Assembly: GCA_003868215.1 (NCBI GenBank)
Contig: QWDQ01000009.1
Location: 1-64,000, forward strand
Length of the DNA: 64,000 nt
From: Pseudophaeomoniella oleicola
Lineage: Eukaryota; Ascomycota; Eurotiomycetes; Phaeomoniellales; Phaeomoniellaceae
Reading direction: 5' to 3'
Below are positions 11,734 through 23,281 of the stretch, piece by piece. Within the stretch, counting starts at the first letter, position 1. Each line of letters opens with the position of its first letter. The position numbers were made by a program, and so were the translations under genes. Under the pieces are notes generated by a model, which worked only from the letters and a program-made list of their open reading frames with translations, was not told where the DNA came from and did no database searches.

Positions 11734-14700
11734 ATGGCCCCATTTGCGAAGTTTCGAGGGCACAGACGAACCTCGACGCCCACATCGCCGAACGCTTCTG
11801 CCAACCATGTCACTGACAGTCCCCGACAGCAGTATGGAGCGCCTAACGGAGTCAATTTCTCTGGAGGTTCACCGTACGAGCAGTCCTTGCCTTCTCCAGC
11901 TTTGCATTCACCCGCATTCTCCGGCCCAACGACCTTCAGTCCTCGAGGACAAAGTTCTCATGATCTCACAGCGTTACCGCGCTTTCCGGAGGAAGACTAC
12001 CACATTCAACAGAAACATGCCTACTTCGATCAGCCACGCCCTGCATCGAGCTCTGCTGCTGTTGGAGCCACGTTTAGTTCTCCGGTCCCTGCATCCTCAT
12101 TCCAAGGCCCCCAGCGGCTGAAGGCTTTCATACCCCAGGAACAAGGCAGTCAGTATGCTGCCCTTCCGATGACTGATAGAGCATTCTCACATGATGGTGG
12201 TGTTGTTGCTCGGGCGGGAGGGCTATCGGCGTCATCTAGTGAGCGTACACTTGCAGAAGATTATGAGGGCCAGCGAGTCGCGACTTCAAAGGGAGGAAAA
12301 GGCAGACTGAACTTGTTGAATCCGATGACTTTATTAGCACGGCGAAGATCTTCGCAGGCTGTGTCGCAAATAAAAGAAGAAGGGCCAATAAACATCAACA
12401 CCTTACCGGTCCCTGCGATGCCCGAAGACTATGATCCTAGGATCCGAGGCAATATTATCCACGACTTCTCTGCTCCAAGACCGAGACGAAACTTGTCAGC
12501 TGATGTCACTCCCTCATTTACAAATCAATCGAGGCTTCATTCATACAATGAGCAAGCGGCAGAACACAGGCGTAACCAGACGATCTCTTCTCCCGGCCAA
12601 CAAAGAGAGCGAGTTGATAACCCATCCCCAGAACATACCCCTCATTTCAAGGAAGATTTCAGTGATGACGTACCTAATCTTCAGCCCGCGTCGACAAGGT
12701 ATCTTCATGCATTTGCTGCGACATCTGCTATCCCTCATCCAGACCATGGTCCACCTGCGGTGCCTGCATTTGCTCGCGGTCTCCCGACCAGAGTACCTGA
12801 CTCCGAAGAGCCGTCAAAGAAAGGTGTTCCTGCTCTACCTCGTACAGAACCACCTCAGCCGCCACCCACTGATACGCTACCCGCTTCTCTTCCTGTTCAG
12901 CCTCGCCCTCCCTCGTCCGAGCCTTACTCGCAGGCATCGGCCTTACCAAAACATATGTCAAGTAACGCTTCCAGGTTTAGCTTTGACTTCAATGGAATTG
13001 GGTCCGCAACACAGGAAAAGCTCCTCGAGGAGAGACATAAGCAAAAGGCTGCAGCTCATGACGCTGGCTTTGACTTTGGAGATGATGATGCCTCCGAACT
13101 TGACGACTATGCCAACTACGGATTTGACGACTTTGATGATTTTGAGGAGAAGATACCAGGTGTGAATGTGGATGCAGATGACATGGAAGATGAAGGGCCG
13201 GCTACGGTAGGGAGTGGCCTACAGCAGTTCCGTTTTACGCCAACTCTACCGTCTGCTATCATGAGCCCAGCATCGCAGTATTCAGACCAGCATTCTTTCC
13301 CTACACCACGTGACGATCAGGGACAAGCAATTGGCTTCGCAATGACAAAAGAATCTCCAAGTCTAAAGAACCTGGCCCCACACTATCAATATGCCGACGA
13401 AGATGTTCCTGGGCCATCCCATGATGCTGTACAAGGCTTGGGAATCTCCTCAATGCTGGATGAAAGCAACAATGATGATAAATCTCCTAATTCGTCTCCT
13501 CGAGATTTCGAAGAGGACGATCTATATTTTGACGATGGCAACATTGACCTTGGCGCTGAGGATAGCGAGCAGCATGGCTTCGATGAGTCTATCTTCGATG
13601 ATGAGACCGGGAAATTACGCGACATTCCAGCGCAAAATTCTCGCAACCTCGATGCGGCTCATGAGAGGCAATTGCAAGGCAGTCCTCCTACTGATAAATC
13701 GAGTATCAGTCGGCGTTCAAGTATAGAAGGCGGGAGAGACGGGACCAAAACGGAACTCTGGACGGGCCCACAAAACAATACTAGCGAAAAATCAGGGTTG
13801 ACCGAGAGCAATATGGCAGCGTTCCAAAAGGCACTGATGTCTATTGCAGACGAAGCTACCGCCAAAGACCGAGTCATTGGAAAAGGTGACGCTGGCTCAA
13901 TCTCAGACGGCCAGAAATCGGCGTCCCGTAACGAGGAGTCACATCCTGGTCTCGTGTCCGACGATAGCCATCACAGCCAAGCTATTGAACCCCTCGAGGC
14001 GACGCAGATTTCAGAGGGGTATGACTTCGAACAGGACGATATGGATGATGACCTCTTGATAGCGGAGGCCAACGCTGAAGCCCTTGAAAACGATGATGAT
14101 GGGTTTTACGGACGAGAATTTGGGTTTTATGCACGTGCACATCCCAAGACTGGTACAGAAATGGTCAACGGTGGCTATTTCATTCCGAAAGGCATGGAGG
14201 GTATAAACAGAAGCCACAGTGGAAGAGCCAACTTCCAAGAACCCAGCTTGACGCCCATTACCGAGCGTAGTGAATGGAGCGCTCGAAATTCTATGGCCTC
14301 TGTCTCTGCGTTTGGTCTCCCACAGTCTGCGCACTCATTACCAAGCCCTGCACTTGCCGACCTGCTCGGACAGGGGAACTTAGAGGACGACATGTCTCTC
14401 AGCACACTCCTCAGGTTGCGTCGTGGCGCGTGGGGTGGTAGTCAGACCAGCCTACACAGTAGCGCTGCTAGCCAGACCAGCAACCCTCCCCAAAACTTCA
14501 CGTCGCCAAGGGAAAATATAGTAATGTCGCCGGATGCACCGGTACATATGTCTTCATCAGTGCACAGTCTCAGCGGCTCGCTCGGTATTCCGGAGTCAGA
14601 AGAGGAGGATGAAGATGAGGTAGTGGTGAGCCCGACAGTGACTCAAAACACCCCCCGAAAAGCTTCGCAAACTACGCAGACAACTGCACCGTTTACACCC

Positions 14701-14886
14701 GTCGCGGCTCCTCCATTCGCTCAGCGAGCTGAAAGACCCAGGCCTCACAGCAGAACCAGCAGTGGTGCTGATAGTGTCAGCTACTCCAGGGATCAAGATG
14801 GTCGTTTTATCATCGAAAGAAAGAGGACTCTAGATTCTGGTGAGATCGAGCTGATTGGACGAGAGATCCTTGTGGGTAACATTTGA
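11734..14886 (+). CDS. Large disordered conserved fungal protein
   Basis: The frame from ATG 11734 encodes 1050 residues in one exon. The open frame runs further upstream but contains no ATG there, so 11734 (MAPFAKFRGHRR) is the likely start. Most of the protein is Ser/Pro-rich and acidic low complexity, with proline-rich stretches and Asp/Glu clusters. The most ordered-looking parts are near the C-terminus: GFYGREFGFYARAHP, LTPITERSEWSARNS, LADLLGQGNL, and a closing segment GRFIIERKRTLDSGEIEL. This looks like a conserved ascomycete protein with many potential phosphorylation sites, perhaps a scaffold. I do not recognise a named family and assign no function. Confidence 0.75.
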   Translation: MAPFAKFRGHRRTSTPTSPNASANHVTDSPRQQYGAPNGVNFSGGSPYEQSLPSPALHSPAFSGPTTFSPRGQSSHDLTALPRFPEEDYHIQQKHAYFDQPRPASSSAAVGATFSSPVPASSFQGPQRLKAFIPQEQGSQYAALPMTDRAFSHDGGVVARAGGLSASSSERTLAEDYEGQRVATSKGGKGRLNLLNPMTLLARRRSSQAVSQIKEEGPININTLPVPAMPEDYDPRIRGNIIHDFSAPRPRRNLSADVTPSFTNQSRLHSYNEQAAEHRRNQTISSPGQQRERVDNPSPEHTPHFKEDFSDDVPNLQPASTRYLHAFAATSAIPHPDHGPPAVPAFARGLPTRVPDSEEPSKKGVPALPRTEPPQPPPTDTLPASLPVQPRPPSSEPYSQASALPKHMSSNASRFSFDFNGIGSATQEKLLEERHKQKAAAHDAGFDFGDDDASELDDYANYGFDDFDDFEEKIPGVNVDADDMEDEGPATVGSGLQQFRFTPTLPSAIMSPASQYSDQHSFPTPRDDQGQAIGFAMTKESPSLKNLAPHYQYADEDVPGPSHDAVQGLGISSMLDESNNDDKSPNSSPRDFEEDDLYFDDGNIDLGAEDSEQHGFDESIFDDETGKLRDIPAQNSRNLDAAHERQLQGSPPTDKSSISRRSSIEGGRDGTKTELWTGPQNNTSEKSGLTESNMAAFQKALMSIADEATAKDRVIGKGDAGSISDGQKSASRNEESHPGLVSDDSHHSQAIEPLEATQISEGYDFEQDDMDDDLLIAEANAEALENDDDGFYGREFGFYARAHPKTGTEMVNGGYFIPKGMEGINRSHSGRANFQEPSLTPITERSEWSARNSMASVSAFGLPQSAHSLPSPALADLLGQGNLEDDMSLSTLLRLRRGAWGGSQTSLHSSAASQTSNPPQNFTSPRENIVMSPDAPVHMSSSVHSLSGSLGIPESEEEDEDEVVVSPTVTQNTPRKASQTTQTTAPFTPVAAPPFAQRAERPRPHSRTSSGADSVSYSRDQDGRFIIERKRTLDSGEIELIGREILVGNI

Positions 14887-15545
14887 GGGATTTTGTTTTT
14901 TTTTGGGCGTCATATGATGGTTATCGGCGTTGATTGACCAACGCTGGGATACCCTGGGAAAGACTTGACCTACGATAATGAACATAGGAGGATGCATATC
15001 ATTGCCATGGCTCATGGCACCTCTATAAACCACCCAGCTATAAAGTGTTTCGAATACTGCATGTGTATATATTACCGGTAGGAAGCAGAAGAAGTCGATT
15101 GCTATTACGACCGTCATAGGAATGCTAATTAATAATTAATAATTAATTAATTACTACCTATCGAGCCTACGTCGTATTAGGTTGACTAACCCATCGATCT
15201 GGTTGGCTCTCTTCCACTTCCCCTTCCTCCGCATTTCCCGAAAAGCGAGAAGCTCAAGAAAAGATCAAACGTTACCAGGCAAGTTTGCCGATGGGCGAAG
15301 GCGAATCCCTTTTGCGGAAACAAGAAGGTAGAACAGCTTTGACACGCTTTCTTGTGACGATCTTCCTCAAAAGTTCCCGCCGCTCTCCTCTCCTAACACA
15401 ACCTCGTTTTCTCTGCATCTTGTATTCCTACCGTCAATCCATCTCCACTCTTCCCGGGAGCGCTTGATTGCGCTGTTTTGTTTCCCTTCAGTCGATTCCA
15501 TGTTCCTCGACTAAGCTATCTGACGTCAAGTGTTTTCTTCCGGTC
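14887..15545. other. Intergenic region and 5' leader of the 2-oxoglutarate dehydrogenase gene
   Basis: It contains an AT-rich TTAATTAA-like repeat near 15122-15155 and a pyrimidine-rich leader just before the next gene. A short frame starting with ATG 15291 and ending at 15467 would be an upstream ORF if it lies in the 5' UTR; this is unproven. Confidence 0.45.
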
Positions 15546-18500
15546 ATGCTGAGAACCTCGCTGAAGAGTTCGAGCGGTGGCAGGCTGCTCAGCAGCGCAT
15601 GCCGCTCGCAACGGTCGATATGGACCTCTCGTGCCGCTTCCACTGTCTCCAACACCACAAGAAAGAATGCGCTTGTTGCTGGTCGGAAACCTCTGGCGGT
15701 CATTGCACAAGCTTCTTCTCGAAGAGGTTATGCAATCGCTGCTGAGGAGACCGATAAGGGTGTGGTAAGTCTCTCCATAATCACAGAACACTTCTCAAAC
15801 TGCACAAAGTTGTACTGACTGCTCGTCACCATCTTCCAGGATCCTAATGATTCATTCTTGCAAGGCAACACGGCCAACTATATCGATGAAATGTATTTGG
15901 CGTGGAAAGAGGACCCGTCAAGCGTTCACATCTCATGGCAGACATACTTCAAGAACATGGAGGATGGGACAATGCCTATTTCGCAAGCATTTCAACCTCC
16001 CCCTTCAATCGTTCCGGCTATGGCGGGGGCGTACAATGTTGGTATGTCAACTGGTACAGGCTCCGATGTCACCAACCACTTGAAAGTACAGCTGTTGGTT
16101 CGCGCATACCAAGCTCGTGGTCACCACAAAGCGAAGACCGACCCATTAGGGATTCGCGGTGAAGCGGAAGCTTTTGGTTATAGAAGACCTAAAGAGCTAG
16201 AACTCGACCATTATGGATTCACCGAATCAGACCTTGAACAGGAATTCGAACTTGGCCCAGGTATCCTTCCTCGGTTTGCGACCGAACAGAAAAAGAAAAT
16301 GTCACTACGAGATATCATCGCTGCCTGCGAAAAGATTTACTGCGGTTCCTACGGTGTTGAATATATTCACATTCCTGACCGGGTGCAGTGCGATTGGATC
16401 CGAAACAGGATCGAGGTACCGCAACCATACAAATACTCCGTGGACGACAAGAGACGTATTTTAGACAGATTGATCTGGAGTTCGAGCTTTGAATCATTCC
16501 TTGCCACGAAGTATCCCAACGACAAGCGATTCGGGTTGGAGGGTTGTGAGACCCTGGTTCCGGGGATGAAGGCAATGATCGACCGCAGTGTTGATTATGG
16601 CGTCAAAGACATCGTTATTGGTATGCCTCACCGTGGTCGTCTCAATGTGCTGAGTAACGTCGTGCGTAAACCCAACGAATCTATCTTCAGCGAGTTCTCT
16701 GGTTCTGCTGAACCAGAAGACGAAGGGTCTGGAGATGTCAAATATCATTTGGGCATGAACTTCGAGCGGCCTACACCTTCAGGTAAGCGTGTGCAGCTGT
16801 CACTAGTTGCCAATCCATCGCATTTGGAGGCAGAAGACCCTGTCGTTCTTGGCAAGACCCGTGCAATCCAGCACTACAACGATGATGAGAAGGATTTCAA
16901 TACGGCCATGGGTGTCCTGCTCCATGGTGATGCTGCTTTCGCCGGACAGGGTGTCGTCTATGAGACTATGGGTTTCATGGCTTTGCCTGCTTATTCCACT
17001 GGTGGTACCATACACATCGTCGTCAACAACCAGATCGGGTTTACCACCGACCCTCGATTTGCGCGGTCCACACCTTACTGTACTGATATCGCGAAAGCCA
17101 TCGATGCTCCGATCTTCCACGTCAACGGTGACGACGTCGAGGCAGTCAACTTCATCTGCCAGTTGGCAGCGGACTGGCGCGCTGAATTCAAGAAGGATGT
17201 TGTCATCGATATTGTCTGCTACAGAAAGCAAGGCCACAACGAAACTGATCAACCTTTCTTCACCCAACCGTTGATGTACAAGCGCATTGCAGAACACAAG
17301 ATGCAGATCGACAAGTATGTTGAGAAGTTGATGGCAGACAACACCTTCACAAAGGAAGACATCGAAGAGCACAAAAAGTGGGTCTGGAGCATGCTTAATG
17401 AAAGTTTTGAGCGTAGCAAGGATTACCAACCAACTGGGAAAGAGTGGCTCACCTCCGCGTGGAACGGATTCAAATCACCAAAGGAGCTGGCTACTGAGGT
17501 TCTGCCACATTTGCCCACTGGTGTCCCTGCGGAGGAATTGAAGCTCATCGGTGACAAGATCGGTGGAGGCCCGGAAGGCTTCAACGTACATCGCAACTTG
17601 AAGCGTATCCTTTCTGGCAGGAAGAAGGCCATTGATGAGGGCAAGAATATTGACTGGTCTACAGCCGAAGCTCTTGCTTTCGGTACCTTAGTCTTGGACG
17701 GTCATCATGTCCGCGTTTCAGGGCAAGACGTTGAACGTGGTACTTTCTCTCAGCGACATGCTGTGCTCCACGATCAAGAGACCGAGGAGACTTATACACC
17801 CCTCCAGCATCTTTCTCCAGAACAGGCTACTTTCACTATTTCCAACTCATCGCTCAGTGAATTCGGTGCGCTCGGTTTCGAATATGGATACTCCTTGTCA
17901 TCACCTAACGCTCTCGTGATGTGGGAAGCCCAGTTCGGAGATTTTGCAAACAATGCTCAATGTATCATCGATCAATTCATCGCATCCGGGGAAGTCAAAT
18001 GGCTGCAGAGAACAGGTCTTGTCATGTCGCTTCCCCACGGTTACGACGGCCAAGGCCCGGAACACTCCTCGGGACGTATGGAGAGATATCTGCTACTTTG
18101 CAACGAGGATCCGAGAATCTTCCCACCACCAGAGAAGCTCGAGCGACAACATCAAGATTGCAACATGCAAATCGCCTACATGACAGAGCCAGCCAATCTT
18201 TTCCACATTCTTCGAAGACAAATGAAACGCCAATTTAGAAAACCGCTCGTCATGTTCTTTTCGAAGTCACTCCTTCGACACCCTCTCGCACGGTCCAACA
18301 TCGAGGACTTCGGGGAGGACATGCAATTTAAATGGATCATCCCAGATCCTGCTCATGCTACCGGTGATATTAAACCCCCTGAAGAGATTGAACGTGTCAT
18401 TCTATGCACAGGACAAGTTTACGCCACTCTTCACGCTCACCGCGCATCCAGTGATGAATTGAAAAACGCTGCAATCACTCGAATTGAACAACTCAACCCA

Positions 18501-18843
18501 TTCCCATGGGCCCAGTTAAAGGAGAACCTTGATTCCTACCCCAATGCCAAGACCGTTGTCTGGTGTCAAGAAGAACCGTTGAACGCTGGTGCTTGGGCGT
18601 TCGTCCAACCTGTGAGTTACCAATGTCCTACCCTGCTCTTTGCATGACTAACCGCCTACGTTGCAGAGAATTGAAACTGTCCTGAATGAGACCGAACACC
18701 ACCACCGTCGTCATGTTATGTATGCCGGTCGACCACCTTCTGCTTCCGTCGCGACCGGACTGAAGTCGACGCACAAGAAAGAAGAGCATGACTTCTTGTA
18801 CCAGGCATGGAATGTTGAGCAAGATAAACTGAAAGGCGAATAA
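15546..18843 (+). CDS. KGD1: 2-oxoglutarate dehydrogenase E1, mitochondrial
   Basis: Three exons (15546-15764, 15840-18611, 18667-18843) encode 1055 residues, the usual length for the fungal enzyme. It is the thiamine-diphosphate-dependent E1 subunit of the TCA-cycle complex that turns 2-oxoglutarate into succinyl-CoA with E2 and E3. The N-terminus is Arg/Ser-rich with few acids and reads as a mitochondrial targeting peptide ending near [10 protein letters not shown]. Diagnostic stretches are [67 protein letters not shown] and [17 protein letters not shown], and the last exon has [14 protein letters not shown]. Both introns lie between codons and have GTAAGT or GTGAGT donors with CAG acceptors. 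No defect is seen. Confidence 0.97.
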
Positions 18844-19966
18844 AGCAGAGGAGGTAGTCCATTGGACCAAGGGAAGAAGGGGCTGAGACTGGGTTCTAGA
18901 GTACAGATGACGGATGACGAAGAGTATATACTTCTTTCGTTTTGTCAGTTGCTCCCATGCAGCGCATGTATAAACTCCAAAGAGGCAAGAATTTCGCTTC
19001 GCTGTGCCTGCAAGCAGAGAAAGTAAGCAAGCAAGCTCTTACCGCTAAACTACCACAAGGCGCCTTCGACTTTGACGTTAGGAGTTGTTTTTACTGTAAC
19101 ATCTGTAAATATCGTTTCATCATCTTGAATAGTATCAGCCCTACCAACCTAAAGTAAATCCCTAGGTAGACACTGATTTATTGGCGAGGTTGAAAATGAT
19201 TGATTGATTGGTGGATGGGATTTTTGTATGGTATATGAATGTGTATGCATATGCCATGTCCCTCCCTTTCCTCCCTCCCTCCCTCCCTCCTTCATTTCGC
19301 CCCAATTTATGTTAATTTTTTTTATTACGTCTGTTCTGTCTGCCCTGTTATATCCAATCCAATCCAACAATGGTAATCTCAAGCCACAACTACTTCTTCA
19401 CCGAAAAAGAAACGGGACAGACGCCAGCAACCAGGCAGGCAGCCAGCCAGCCAGGTCCCCTTTTGCCCGAAAGTCCCCAATTTTAAGAATCTTATCTCGA
19501 CAACGTTCCAATTTTCGTCGTGATAATGTCTCGACGACTGTGTTATGGGTGTTATGTTGGGGGAACTGGGAAGGGGGTGGACGGGGATTTTGAAAAAAAA
19601 AAAAAAAGAGAGAGAGAGAGATTTAATGAAGGGTGGTTTGTGGACAAGGTTTGTCTTTCTCTCCTTGAAATTGTTATATAGTTCATGTGTGGTTCGCTGG
19701 ATGCAGGGCGGAATGAGCCCGAATATAGTATTCGAAGGACTACCCCGGGGACCTGATTCTGTCTTCCCTTTATGTGATCAGGACTCCCCGTCCATCTGTA
19801 AATCGAGTGTGAAAACGCCGGTCGCTATGTTAGAAGTGGATGCGAGCAGTGAAAAGGTAAGATTGGAGGTGACTTAGATGCGGAGGCCGTGTGAGAGGAT
19901 GTCCCCTAAACGGTAATGGAAAAGGGAAATTGTATGTCCCGAAACCAATAGATCCCGAATTGGAGA
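18844..19966. other. Intergenic region between convergent genes, simple repeats
   Basis: It holds the 3' ends of the 2-oxoglutarate dehydrogenase and GH47 genes. Simple repeats are present: CCCT units near 19261-19291, an A run followed by GA repeats near 19592-19620, and GGCA/CCAG runs near 19432-19456. No gene is supported. Confidence 0.5.
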
Positions 19967-21781
19967 TTATACAGGGGTCGGCCGTCTAAAAGGGTGCGCC
20001 TCTGTATTGAAGACATACTCATCCAGGCTGATCAGATCTGGATCGCTGAAAATCAAATAGAAATACTTCAACGTCTCGGCGGTCCAGAAACTTTCCATCC
20101 GGTCGCTGAGAGATGGTGAGGTGGGTTCGGTGACGTCGTCGATGGCGGCGTTTGCGTATTTGGTTTTGGTATGTTTGTCGATCGTCTCGAACATCTTCCA
20201 GGCTGTCTCTTGTAATGAAGGGTCACCCGTTATACGATATAGGAGGAAAACGGATTCGATAGCCTCGGGACGCAGGATGTACCGGCGGTCACCAATGTCG
20301 GAGAAACCGAGAGAAAGGCGCTTGGTGGAGATGACAGAAGTGGGCGTTTGGGTTTCGTCGTTGCCCGTACGAGCCATGATAGCTGCGTGATATGCAGATT
20401 CCGACCATGGACAAGTAGCTTGGGATGTGCAGGGTACCATGTGGAACGTTTCGGGCATAATGCCCAGTGGGGAGGCGTTGTAGGCCCAGATGCAGCCGGA
20501 AGTGAGTTTGTGGCCGATATCAACATGGGTGGGGATTTCGAAGAGGCGTCCACCGAGAGCAAACATACCTCCGGCAAAACAGGTGAGGTGTTGACCTTGA
20601 GGGTCCAGGATGAGCTTTTCCGGGTTATCGGCTCGCACATTGCCAGAAATAAGAATGTCCGCTTCGTCAGGGACCATTGGGCGAAATAAAGCGTGATCAA
20701 CGACAGTCTTCATAGAACCCATATACAGATTGCGGTACATTAGGTCTAGACCTCCTAGAAGCGCAAATTGTTTGGGAAAGTACTCGTATAATGAGTCTGA
20801 CATGCCTCCAAGAGTGAAGGCTGAATTCGAGGTGAAGTCAGCAGTCTCCGCATTGACTATAACAGGCCACATCCCCGGTAGCCTTGTTGCATTCTGCTGA
20901 GCAAGGAGTAGCTCAGAGATTCGTTGGACAGCATCAAACCACTTCGGATTATTAGTGACCTGGGAAAGCCGAGTAAATTCGAGGGTAAGAGAGCCAATCT
21001 CCGCAACTAGGGTATTTGGACTGGCCTTCTGGAAGGCAAGCCCTCCGGTGGCTGATCGCCATTGCCATCTAGTGATTGGCATTCTGTTCGGAGTGTCGAA
21101 CGCCACGTAGAGCATATCTCCGACCTCAACGGCCTTGTCTAGCAACAGTGGATCGCCGCTTAGATCGTATGCCGAGAGAAAGCCTCCCAGATAACGAATC
21201 GTAGTCTCAAAAGTATTTAGTTCATCAGCGTCCGGCTTCCCGAAGTCAACTTGCTCGAGCGCGGAGACGGCCATTTCGAAGTCATCCATCAGTCCCATCA
21301 TGTGTAGCGTGTCAAGGGAATCGACCAGCGTGGCAGCCCAGCCACCGAATGTGTTTCTATAACTGCCCGAGATAGGTGCAAGTTCATCTTTCAACCAGGC
21401 CTTGAGTTTATAGGACTCCCAAGCTCTCAAGAACACCGACTTCACGGCTGCTTGACGCTCTTTTCGCTTAGTCGCTTCTGCTGTGGATTCTGCATCAAAC
21501 TTGTGCTGGACTCTCGGAAGTGCTTTCGGTTGACCTGAGGGTAGAGGTGTTATAGACTCTGGCGCGTATCGTACCGGGACGTCGGACCATCGAAACTGGC
21601 CATCCTCTGTCTTCGGAGGGGGCCGATACATATCAGAGCCATCGCTGGATGTTGGACTGAATGGGTGGAAGCTGTACCGAAGCAAGGCAACAAGCGCAAC
21701 TGTAAGTAAAGCAGGAAAAAGATATCGTTGTAGCCCACCACGCATTAGCTGGCCATACGAGATGCTTGTGAAAGGCGACAT
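19967..21781 (-). CDS. GH47 class I alpha-1,2-mannosidase
   Basis: This single-exon frame of 604 residues is a glycoside hydrolase family 47 enzyme, which trims alpha-1,2-mannose from N-glycans in the ER or Golgi. A hydrophobic segment at about 20-37 after a short basic N-terminus predicts a type II membrane anchor. Family landmarks in order are SGSYRNTFGGWAATLVDSLDTL, MDDFEMAVSAL, FETTIRYLGGFLSAYDLSGD, NTLVAEIGSLTLEFTRLS, LGGMSDSLYEYFPKQF, HLTCFAGGMFALGGR, YILRPEAIESVF and MESFWTAETLKYFYLIFS. It is full length. Several paralogues usually exist in moulds, so I cannot say whether it is the ER or a Golgi form. Confidence 0.95.
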   Translation of the reverse strand: MSPFTSISYGQLMRGGLQRYLFPALLTVALVALLRYSFHPFSPTSSDGSDMYRPPPKTEDGQFRWSDVPVRYAPESITPLPSGQPKALPRVQHKFDAESTAEATKRKERQAAVKSVFLRAWESYKLKAWLKDELAPISGSYRNTFGGWAATLVDSLDTLHMMGLMDDFEMAVSALEQVDFGKPDADELNTFETTIRYLGGFLSAYDLSGDPLLLDKAVEVGDMLYVAFDTPNRMPITRWQWRSATGGLAFQKASPNTLVAEIGSLTLEFTRLSQVTNNPKWFDAVQRISELLLAQQNATRLPGMWPVIVNAETADFTSNSAFTLGGMSDSLYEYFPKQFALLGGLDLMYRNLYMGSMKTVVDHALFRPMVPDEADILISGNVRADNPEKLILDPQGQHLTCFAGGMFALGGRLFEIPTHVDIGHKLTSGCIWAYNASPLGIMPETFHMVPCTSQATCPWSESAYHAAIMARTGNDETQTPTSVISTKRLSLGFSDIGDRRYILRPEAIESVFLLYRITGDPSLQETAWKMFETIDKHTKTKYANAAIDDVTEPTSPSLSDRMESFWTAETLKYFYLIFSDPDLISLDEYVFNTEAHPFRRPTPV

Positions 21782-23281
21782 TACGGCTATAAATTGGGGA
21801 AGCGAGCGAACTCAAGTCGAAGAGATGTAAAGATCGATGGGAGGTTTCACAATGTTGACATTGCTCTGTTCCACCGCAAACGCGCGCTACTAAAACCTCT
21901 GTGGAAAGATGGAAGCTTGATGGTGTCCGGATTAACGAGAGTACCGGGGCGTCATGACCGTCCACTGCTTTCCACTTGCTGTATAATTGACCATAATTGA
22001 CAATGCTGCAAGGGCATCGCAACAGAATGCAGCTAAAGTGAACGTGACAGGGATCGTCGACGCGAGGCATGATCCGTAGTTAAACATTAGCTTATCGGTT
22101 TAGCCGTCCCTTGTCCCTTAGATCGTGGAGACTCCGGAACACAAGGCTGCTGTCGATGTCCTCAACTTGAACAATATCTTCTGATGAATCTGCTTTAAAA
22201 CGGCTTTGGTGCGCTACCTCTAGGGATAAAACAAAATGACTATCGTCAGCCTCACGAATTGAGATCTGTATTACTCGGATTACCTGAAGATGTCTTTGAT
22301 TCCACACCAATTGATCTACTAATTTACAGACGTATCGCATTCGAGCCTATTCCTCTGTAACTCGTCCTGCTCAACGATGCTTGTCAAAATCAACATGGAT
22401 GGCATCTACTGCATTTGCAACAACCACGATTCCCCGTCTATCATTGGCAATTGCTATCCCTTTCCTCGCCTGCACTTTACTCCCCAACCGCCAATTAGCG
22501 TTGGGCAAGTCAAGGCGGGGGAGTAGAACAAAGGGAGCAATGACAATCACGCTGTGTCATTATTGGTGGGGAAGCATACGTAGTATGGGGGTACGAGATA
22601 TACTGATATCATCACTTTTACCCTCCTCACATGCTGTTTTATGGCAATGTGCATGACAATGCCACAAGAGCAGATGAAATCATGAAACCTGAGATGATGA
22701 TGGTGCTTATTGAATTCTTTTCATTTACATTTCACCATATATACCAGTAGGTTGTATCAAGTCTTCAACAACACCTTTCCATTTCCCCATTGTGCTCATA
22801 TAGCAATCGAAAAACCCTATAACAAGGAGACGGATATCCAGCCCAGCCCAGCAGATCTGAGGAACTGCACCCTTATTCAAACAAACCCCAGATGCAAAAA
22901 TCCGCATCTTCCTTTTCCTCCTTTCTTCTGAAACCAACGGTATACGAGACTTTTGTACGCAATTGGTCTCCTGCTACTAGCATCGCTAGTAACGATTCGA
23001 CTACTGCTCGAACTTCAACATCATCAAAGACACCACCACCCTCTATTAGCTCAACGTCGGCATCTTTCTCTGTGCCGACCCGCTCTACTGTAGGTCAGGG
23101 TGTAGCAGTAACAAGTTCGTTACAAGCACTCTCCAGTAGTCCTGTTACAAAGGACAGGGCACAGTCACGATTGGTGACGACGCGGCGGGTTGTGTACTTC
23201 GGTGCTAGTACTGCTTCCTATATTAGTCGGGAGAAGAGATCAATTCAAGGAAAATACCTGGAAAAACAGCAAGTTAGGACG
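21782..23281. other. Intergenic region, divergent promoters
   Basis: It lies between the minus-strand GH47 gene and the plus-strand NTF2-like gene. Weak open frames are present (22092-22340 minus; a 49-codon frame from ATG 22378 plus; 22892-23335 plus), but none resembles a known protein. The end of this stretch must be 5' leader of the next gene. Confidence 0.4.

Noticed and set aside
15291-15467. Possible upstream ORF before 2-oxoglutarate dehydrogenase
   Set aside because: The transcript start is unknown, so it cannot be told from chance.
22092-22340. 82-codon minus-strand frame between the GH47 and NTF2-like genes
   Set aside because: It has a protein-like composition, but no recognisable motif, no good upstream exon and no supporting context.
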